Below are positions 55,898 through 64,000 of a stretch of 64,000 bases of DNA, piece after piece (the first letter of the stretch is position 1; each line of letters opens with the position of its first letter). Source of the stretch: Lichina pygmaea. Lineage: Eukaryota; Ascomycota; Lichinomycetes; Lichinales; Lichinaceae. The position numbers and the translations under genes were made by a program. Below the pieces are notes generated by a model that worked only from the letters and a program-made list of their open reading frames with translations, did not search any database and was not told where the DNA came from. The DNA lies in assembly GCA_963422465.1 (NCBI GenBank), contig OY730169.1, positions 2,480,001 to 2,544,000 on the forward strand, read 5' to 3'.

Positions 55898-58167
55898 GAT
55901 GCTTTTCTCTCCTTGCTTCTTTCCCTTGGCTCCCTCCTAGCGACGGGGCCACCGGGGGCGACGCCGATAGGGAGGGTGGTTTTTTTTCGGTGGTCGGCGG
56001 GTGACGTGTGTGTGCGTACACCTCGGTGTTAAGTGCAGCCGATCACAGCCAGAAAAGTGCGTTGTCTAGCAGAGCGAAATTAGAGCGAAAAGCGGTAGGA
56101 AGCACAGGCGAGGGCGCGTTCAGTGGGGCATGGCCCGCTCGGCGAGTTCGTCCGCGGCAGCAATCACGGCCAGAATTTGAACAGAGTCTAGACGTACGTG
56201 GATAACTCTCTTCGTCTGGCGTATCGAGTGCTAGACAGTTGCCGGACGAGACCCGGGGTCGAGCCCTTTCGTCGCCGTCGCCGTCGTCGCCGTGTGGGAC
56301 AGAGCGTTTCGAACGGTAGTGACCGATCTCCGGAGAGCTGATGCAACAAAACACGCACCTAAAATGCCCGGCTCACGCAAGCATCAGCAGCAACTCCTTG
56401 TGATGAACCTGGGGTTGGGGTAGTCCTCTTCAGACGAGCTGAACGCTCAGCACGGAGTCTGCTTACTCTCAATGGGAATCCTGGTCGCTGATGTTGCGGG
56501 GTCGATGCGCGGATCGTCGTTGTGGGGAAAGAATTTTGGCGGGTGAGAATAAGTGTGGTGCCGCCTCTGTGGCAAGTGGTTTCAAAGAGCGCCTTTGCCG
56601 ACATGGTCCAAGAGATTATCCGATGACCGCCTGTTGTTTAGCGATGGACCGCCTGGTGCTTGGTGGCTGGGTCGCTAACGGATAGCGCCGTGAGTGCCAC
56701 CTCATTGCTGCTGTTGTAGCGCTTTCGTCCCTACGTCGCTCGCCTATGTTAGGGCTATTAACTTGTGCCAGTGCCGTCTGTGAAAAGGACGTGACCTCCA
56801 GCAAGTGACCGTGTAAATGTTCAGTCACGCTTCCGCTGAACAGTACTACAGGCGTCTCTCCCCTCTCATTCAGCCCGGATATCCAATGCCGCAGCTGCTC
56901 GGTGTGATACGCGTGAGATTGGAGGTTGTCCGTGGGATCGCCAGAGATGAGTACCGTTTACTTTGACATCAGCATACGATCCTGGTGGCTATATCATTAG
57001 TCCTCCAACGAAGCAGCTTTTGTCGATGGCCTACCAATGATACACGACGAGGTCCACTCCACAACAAGAACGACTCAGGTTGTGGGTAGGTAGTCTGACA
57101 TCTGTCCCTCTGATTTCATACCGTCATCTAATATTCAACAACTCTGCATCTACTGTATGCAAAAGACGAGAATCTAAGTCTAGATCATCGTGCTGGCAAG
57201 CATCATACTCCTACTTCTACCCTGCCTACGTACGGTACCTGTGTCGGGCGTGTTTAATGCATACGTACCGAGGCTCCAGTTGTCTAGTAGCGGGATACTG
57301 TGTTGAGCCGCGCTTATCACATATACTGAGACTTGTTGCGTGCTCAACGAGGATAGACGTTGAGCTGGAATGCGGCTCAACATGAGGTATCACGCTGAGG
57401 CTCTCAAGAACAGTATGGCGCGCTTGGACCAGCGTGGAGAGGGGGACCCTCGGCTCAAGAGCTTTCTTGAACGATGGTCTGATTGATGAAAATCCTAGCC
57501 GAACAGAACACTATCAGAAGAAAAGGCCTATATACCGCTGACATGCTGAATTGGAGCTTCTAGGTCGAACAGATGAGATCTGAGATGAAGAAGCAGACAT
57601 GTCGCTACACGATGGAACGTAAAGCTGCATTGCTGGACGCCTCCTTTTGTGCCTCGGCCGCGTCTTGCCCGTGTACCATCGTACAGCGGACGGTTTCAAA
57701 TGCGCAGAAAACCTCCCTGCGAAGAATGATACGGATGCTGGAGAAGCAAGGGACATCGAACGCCGAGAAGATGCTGCTAGCTCCCCAATGGACGTAAGAG
57801 ATCATCAAAAGACCCTCCGAGAAACAGGAACGCTCGGACCGGGCCTCCCAGAAGGAGAGGCATGACATACATACCGCCATGCACCCAAGGAAACGGCCAA
57901 AGGAACATCATCGGGCGCCAAGACCATGTGCAACAAGTAGGAAAGACAATATCTGGATATCGTGAATGCGAACACCGCGCTCCTGGAAGAACGGTCACTG
58001 ATGGCAGAAGACATGGAGCGCAGAGAGGTCGACCTCGTGTCTCGAGGAGGGCGGTCAATCCGATGTGGTGGTGGGAAAAATACGAATGGAGAGGGGAGAG
58101 GGAGAGAGAGAGAGGGGCGTTGTGAGCGTGCTTGCGCATCGTCTGACGAGGCGCTGAGAAAGGGTGT
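55898..58167. other. Intergenic, no gene assigned
   Basis: Open frames near 57573-57865 and 57962-58130 (R-R-E-D-A-A; L-L-E-E-R-S-L-M-A-E-D-M-E-R-R-E) hint at a broken coiled-coil sequence, but I cannot link them into a gene. A GTAC-rich patch lies near 57229-57240. Confidence 0.4.
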
Positions 58168-60933
58168 TCAACCGAGGGTTCGGCCACCGCCAACGATGGC
58201 GTGGGAGCTGGTCGCGGCTGATGCCGTCGTCGCTGGATTCTGGTACGCTGCATGAACCGGACCGAACTCGCTGCCAGCGGGGTTTGGGTGAGGGACACGG
58301 TCGTGATCCCAGCCGCCCTCGTTCAGGACGCTGAGCCAGCCGTTGCCGACCTCGCTTCGCAGAGCCTCGACCTTTCTCCGATACGCCTCGCTGCTGATAT
58401 CCCAGCTCTGAACCTCGTGGGCGGGCGAGCGTTGCACGGGTAGCGTCTGGGTCGTCTGCAGCGTGGGACGGGTAGGCTCGCCGTTGACCGACGTCAGGGT
58501 TGGATCGTGACCGTGCACGTGCTGGTCGCGAGGCCGGGAGGGCAAGTGGCACGAGGCGGACGTCATATCGATCCGGGACGATTCGGGTCCTCGAACGGAG
58601 TGACGGTCGTCGTCGTCGTCGTCGCGTCGTCGCGGCGGAGAGGGGGTGAAATCGGACGCCGCAGACTGGATGTCGTTCCGCGACAGCTCGACGATGCGCC
58701 TCCGGGGTCCTTTGCGGCGCCGGCTCGACCTCGGTTTCGGCGGTTGGTAGCCGGCAGTCGGCGTGATGGCGTCGGAGAGAGGCGGGGTCGGCGTGCCGGC
58801 CGCAGCCGGTGCCGACCCGGTGCCGATCGTGAGCGGAGGAGCCGGCGAGGGGTTCGGAGCCGAGGCCAGCTCTGGATCGGCGGTGCGAGCGACGGGGTCC
58901 GACACCGGTGACGGCTGCGCGTTCCGCTGGACGAGGTGCCTCTTCTCGGAGCTGGTCGGACCCGACGCGTCGACGGCGACGTCCTCGAGGTGGCCGGGGG
59001 CGCTGCGGAAGAGGTTGAAGATGACGACGCGGTAGGCCGAGTGGGTCCGGACGAAGGGGTTGTCGGCCACCCAGAGCTCGTGCATGTCCGGGATGCCCGT
59101 GAGCCGGGCGAGCTCGGCCGGGTCGGTAAGGCGGTTGTCCCGCAGGTCGACGCGCTCCAAGGCAGCCAGACGCTCGATCCCGGCCAGGGACACGAGCCGG
59201 TTCGACCGCAGGTTCAAGGCCGTGATGGCCGGGAGCGGGTTGCGCGTCAGGGTGCGGAGCGAGTCGATCATGCAGTGCGAGAGGTTCAGGGCGCGCAGGC
59301 AGGTCAGCGTCGCCAGCGGGTCGGGGATCTGGACGAAGAGGTTGGAGGACAGGTCGAGCGAGTGCAGGGTGTTGGCCAGCGGCGCCAGCCCCTTCGCCGA
59401 GACGGCCGTCAGGCCGTTGTCGGCCAGGCTCAGGTGCTTGAGGAACATCCACTTGTTCGACGGCAGCTGCACCATGGCGAGCAGGTTCGACGAGCTTCCT
59501 CTGCGCTGGTACGCGGCCGTCGAGCGCGTGCTCGAGGTCGAGCTGCCGGACCCGGTCCGTTTGAGGCCGCTGCGGACGTGGCCGTGGCCGTGACCGTAGC
59601 CGTGACCGTGACCGTGGCCGTGACCGTGACCGTGGCCGTGACCGTGCGTGGCGGACGAGGCCGGACGCGCCATGATCGGGTGGGAGCCGGACCGACTGCG
59701 ACCGCCGGGTCGGGCCAGCGGTGGTGGCGGCGGCGGCGGCGGCTTGGGACCGTCCGACCCTCCGCGCACCATGGGCACGCTCTGAGAGAGGGGGCTGCCG
59801 CTCCGGCTCGACCTCGCCTCCGCATTGGGCGACGCCGGCGCGGACGACCCCGGTAGGGCCACGTCCGGGTGCGGCGACATGGACGGGCTCGAGGTGGTCC
59901 AACCGAGCTGCGGCGACGCCTGGGTCCGCGACGACCGTCTCCGGCGCCGGTCCATGTCGTCCAGGACGATGTTGACGATGAGGTCAGCCGGATCGTCGAG
60001 GCCGGCGCGCCTGAGGGTCAAGCTCCTGACCTGTTCGGCGACGCGGTCCCAGCCGAAGAACTGGCGGAAGTCGACGTCGCAGATCTCGAGCGCGCTGACG
60101 TTCTTGAAGGCCCAGAGCGGGACGGCGGTGTCGAAGGGGAACTCCTCGAAACCCTGGATCAGTCCGGCCTTCCGGTCCGGCGCAAGACGCAGGCACGGGA
60201 TCTTGGTGAAGGCCGAGTAGAGGTACTTGAGGTCGGCATCGACGGCAGCCTTGACCTTCTCGGCCTTGGCGGCCGAAGCCGAGCCGGAGCCGGCGCCGGC
60301 GCCGGCGCCGGCGCCGAGACCGAGGCTCGACCACAACGACGACATGCCGGAGACGACGCTACGAAGGCTCGTGACCGAGCGGATCGATTCGCGGTCGGAT
60401 GCCCGACCCTTGCGTCGCTGCGACTGGTCCAGGAACGAGACGTAGTTGGTCGACGACGACTCGGCGTGGATGCTCTCGAGGCGAACGTTCATGGGACCGA
60501 CGGCGATGCCGAGCTCCTCGAAGCGTGAGAGCAGGTAGAAGAGATGATGGGGCGACAGGGACAGCTTGGCCGGCTTGACATGATGTGAGGCGAAGTTCAG
60601 CGCCGGCAGGGACAGAGCGGCGGCCAGAAGACTCGAGATGGATGGCTGGGACGTCGTCGTCGTCGTCGCCGCGGCGGCGGCCGAGCCATCAGGCCCCTTA
60701 TCGCCGGCGCCGGGCGTCGAGCCATGTCTCGGGGATTGGCGTTGTAGCTGGAGCGCATTGGCCAAGGCGCGTTCGTGGGTGCGGACGAAGTGGGCAAGAT
60801 TCTAGCACACGCACGTCAACAACAGGTCAATCGGAACGGCGCAAGACGCAGTCAAGCGCGGTGGACATGGGGACCCAAGGAGATCTCGGTTCGTGCGCAC
60901 CCTGATGAAAATCTGCCCGTCCGCCGTATCCAT
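58168..60933 (-). CDS. Leucine-rich-repeat protein, 2 exons, 888 aa
   Basis: Exons 60901-60933 (M-D-T-A-D-G-Q-I-F-I-R) and 58168-60801, with a 99-bp intron; the join reads F-I-R-N-L-A-H-F-V-R-T-H-E-R-A-L-A-N-A-L. An N-terminal conserved domain (about 50-310) includes V-P-L-W-A-F-K-N-V-S-A-L-E-I and D-D-P-A-D-L-I-V-N-I-V-L-D-D-M. About five LRRs follow (residues ~480-610: L-K-H-L-S-L-A-D-N-G-L; L-H-S-L-D-L-S-S-N; L-R-A-L-N-L-S-H; I-T-A-L-N-L-R-S-N-R-L; L-E-R-V-D-L-R-D-N-R-L) with an LRR-cap-like end. The LRR type is SDS22-like. A His-Gly hexanucleotide repeat (59574-59650) sits before the repeats. The tail is disordered. It resembles uncharacterised LRR proteins of filamentous ascomycetes; function unknown. 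An upstream in-frame Met (60975) would add 14 residues. Confidence 0.8.
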
Positions 60934-63900
60934 CGTCTTGACGCAGGCGGGGCTGAAGGGAAGAGCCAGGCTCATCGCCTCGCGACGAAGCACCGATGCA
61001 GGGCGAAGTGGGATCCTCGAACCGGGACCGGCGCTGCCGCCGGTCAGAGAAGGCCGCGGAGACGTTCCTCAAGCGGAACACGAATGGCAGGCTCGAGCCA
61101 GCCCGTGGACGCCGGCCTCGGTCGACATGAGGTTGTCGGGCGCGAGAGATGGGGCGGAACACGGCGTCGCCGGGCGAGTGCGTCGACGGTCAGGGAACGC
61201 TCGACGGGACCGGTTCGTCAGGGCCGGACGACGTGTCGCATGGCAGGATTGCGGCGACACGGGGCGGATCCGAAGCTGGCGACGGAGGGCCGAGGGTCGA
61301 GCGGGGACCGGCTCTTAGGTCGTTGTGCACGGCCGATCTCGGCCCCGGCGGCGACGATGTTTGCTCGCTGACAGCGGTGGCGAGCCGCAGTGCTGGCCGT
61401 AGCGTCGAAGCCGGACCGAAGCAGCACCACTACGTAGCACTCGTGTCCGTCGTTTTCCGTCGCTTCCCTAGGGGAGGGGCGAGTGGGGGGAGGGGGTCTG
61501 TCGAGTTGCGCTGGGAGATTATTGGCGGGCCGCGACGGATCCACCCCAGATCAAGTCGACGCCGGCAAACTAGAGCTGCGAGCTGCAGCTGCCCGCAGGA
61601 TAACGGACCGGACTGACGAACCAGAGCGAGCGTCGGAGTGGGGAAGGTTCGTGACTGGATACAGATGTCCTGCAAGCGAGAGGGCCGAGCCGCGAGATAT
61701 TCGAGATATTCGAGATATTCCAGAGATTCGAGAGGCAGTCACGATCAGCCAGCACGGCGGATGGGATGGAAGACAGCGTCGTCGCGACGAACGATGTACG
61801 TATGTACGTATCGTAGATGCCCTATCTTTCACCCGTCGTACACAGACGAAAGACGACAGACGACAGACGAAAGAGAGTCTCGAAGGAGAGCCCGAAGCGA
61901 GAGACGATCTCCCGTCCAACCGACAGGAAGAGGCCGCCAGCACAAACACGATCAAACACCAGAAAGAAAGACGAAATCCCCCGACGACCGGGCGAATGTC
62001 GAGTGAAGACCAGCGGTGACGGTGGACTGGAAGAGACCGACGAGGAGTACGGCGGCGACGGAGGTGGTGACTACGACGGCCTCTCGTCGTCGATGAGATG
62101 ACGACGGTGGGTATGACGGAGAGGCGGACGGCAAAAGGCGGTTCGAGGTCGAGGGATGAGGCGGCGGAGAAAGCGGTAGGTTTGATGGAAAGGAAGGTCA
62201 TCGGCCGAGGACGTGACCATGGTGGTGGGGGGGGGGGGGGGGGGGGGGGGGGGGTGGCGGCTTGCCAAAAGGCTACTGCAGGGCACGGGGAGAGGGCCAC
62301 CTGGAAAAGGCGTACGGCTTAGTGGGCCGCTTTGGAGCCTAGCCACTTTAGACCAGAGCAAAACGGCTCGAGATCAGCTTGGCGGCAGGCTACAGGCTAC
62401 AGGCGAGGCAGTCTCGTCGATGGACGACACTGCCATTTTTCACGCTCCGGGCCATGTCCGTCACACGCCTCTCTCTTGCCTATCAGGAGGAACGGACGAG
62501 GCGATCAGTTGGCTGGACCCCTAAGTCCAGCGCCGGTCGTGCCAGTGTCGAGTCAACCTACTGTAGCCTAGAGGCTAGCGACGCTAGCTTCTAGGCTTCA
62601 GCGGTAGCAGTGGTGCTTACTGTAGCGGACTGTGATGTCCCGCCGTCCGTACTCCGTACGGTAATTAGCGCTATGAGGCCCCCGGGCGGCCTCTAGGCGT
62701 GGGTTGTGGCGCTTAAGCTGGCCCATCGCAGACCAGGACTTGCTGTCGCCGCGCGGATAGGGTCTTCTATCTTGGAGCAGGAGATGACGGTCCAATTGCC
62801 GCCCCGTCGAATCGGCGGCCTGGCGGAGATCTGTCTGAAGGAAGCAACTTCGGCCCGGGATAAACTTCGAAGAGACATGCAGCGATTAACCTTGCAGTCT
62901 GCGATGCTGCATCACAGGAAGTAGATTGAACTTACGAGCGCGGGGGTTTGTTGGGCTACCTCGTATACGATGATGTCTGATGGAGCCGGAAGATGGCGTC
63001 TTTCGAGAACAGGCAGCGATACATTCGCAGAATGTCGACACTCGAGACCGGTTGGATGGAGATCGAGAACGGCAAGAGAGGGGGCGGACAAGGTCTGACG
63101 AATGTCTCGGCGGCTATCCGGCTGCAGATATCTGCAACTCCAGAGTCGCACGAGCGGTTGTCGACGAGGAGGGGCAGGTGGAGGACGAGGACGAGGACGA
63201 GGAGGCTCCTCGAGCCGTGTGTTGGAATTCCAGCATCGGAAGATCATTTATATTGCAGACAGCTAGCCTGCCGTACGGACAACTAAGTCTTGGTACTTTC
63301 GGAGCACTCTCTCACGATTTCCCAGCCGCAGCAGTACGGTAGGGTCTCACCGGCGGCCCGGATTCCGTCACGAGACTCCTCCGGTGGCAACCCCCGTGAC
63401 CCCCAAGCTGCCGCCGACGGGTCAACGAGACCGCTCATTCTTCATCCTAGCACTTCGCTATGGCGCAGTTGGGAGAAGCTAGTCCTCGAAAATGCAGGGA
63501 CGTGATATCGAAGAGTATGCGGATGGTTTGCCATTCCCCAACCACTCGTTCGACGGCTGCCGCGCACATGGCGGTCTGACCGGTGGTGATCTTGGAGAGA
63601 ATGCTTGTCTGATGGACTGATGCCGCGGAAGTCTGAATGACTAGTCGCAACATGAAGAAATCGTGGCAATCAAATGTACAGTGATCACCTGGCGGACACT
63701 ACCATGACTGCCGTGACTACCCGCGCTACCGAGGCCGGCGGCATCGCCGTCGGCGGCTGCTTCTTGACCGGGCTTGGCGTCGACGAAGTACGTTCCGTAG
63801 AACGTATGTACCTCGTACGGTAAGTACGTTCCTTCGGAGACGGCGAGTCCACGTGCAGTTCACCTTCCGCGCCGCTGGGTACTCGTGGCATCTGACCATG

Positions 63901-64000
63901 GCACCGCAATCGCAGGCTTCGACGTCGTTCGGCTGCGACCTACGTAAGTACAGTACGTACTACCCTCGACTTCAAGGCTCCCTGGCCTCCAAATGGCCTG
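60934..64000. other. Right-end stretch with no supported gene
   Basis: Contains a short direct repeat of the agatattcg type (about 61698-61722), a G28 homopolymer (62227-62254), and GTAC-rich patches (61797-61812, 62647-62662, 63785-63830, 63940-63962). A minus-strand frame near 63447-63653 looks plausible in composition but matches nothing I know. Confidence 0.45.

Noticed and set aside
57573-58125. Possible small coiled-coil gene
   Set aside because: The coding-looking bits are in different frames with stops between them, and I found no intron set that joins them convincingly.

Overview
This is a GC-rich nuclear segment from a filamentous fungus, most likely an ascomycete of the Pezizomycotina. 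That placement is inferred from the gene set: a bZIP factor of a family common in that group, a kelch/BTB protein, a DUF2457-like acidic protein, a fusion-type BTA1 and a MET1-type siroheme enzyme. Introns are short (58-146 bp), with GT donors and AG acceptors. Many proteins carry long homopolymer runs encoded by trinucleotide repeats.

Layout. 1-4.3 kb: no gene I can defend. 4.3-6.1 kb: bZIP transcription factor. 8.6-23.9 kb: a mobile-element nest. It holds a 0.7-kb Tc1-like remnant, then a pogo-like DNA transposon with ~140-bp inverted ends into which two different Ty3/Gypsy chromodomain retrotransposons have inserted. 24.3-26.0 kb: EVE-domain protein. 27.5-31.0 kb: kelch/BTB protein. 31.5-32.2 kb: 5'-truncated LINE with a 14-bp target duplication. 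32.8-34.7 kb: second pogo-like transposon. 36.0-49.3 kb: six metabolic or housekeeping genes, all on the minus strand: catalase, glutamate-cysteine ligase regulatory subunit, MET1, BTA1, ERV2 and DPH4. 51.0-53.3 kb: DUF2457-like protein. 54.6-55.9 kb: PP1 catalytic subunit. 58.2-60.9 kb: leucine-rich-repeat protein. 60.9-64 kb: nothing assigned.

The minus-strand genes share redox and sulfur themes (siroheme for sulfite reduction, glutathione synthesis, disulfide formation in the ER, peroxide removal), but nothing shows that they are co-regulated.

Most interesting material. (1) The first retrotransposon has a complete-looking -1 frameshift signal between gag and pol: A AAA AAC directly before the gag stop, a 7-nt spacer and an H-type pseudoknot with two 7-bp stems. 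(2) Both retrotransposons carry, between pol and the 3' LTR, an antisense ORF with a Gal4-type Cys spacing (C-x2-C-x6-C-x8/11-C-x2-C-x6-C/Y), starting about 45-55 nt from the LTR. (3) Both gag C-termini repeat a W-x2-C-x4-C-x2-H module. (4) Coding decay in four unrelated elements is dominated by CGA-to-TGA changes, and the two LTRs of the second element differ mainly at CpG sites. This points to CpG-directed mutation rather than the usual CpA-directed RIP.
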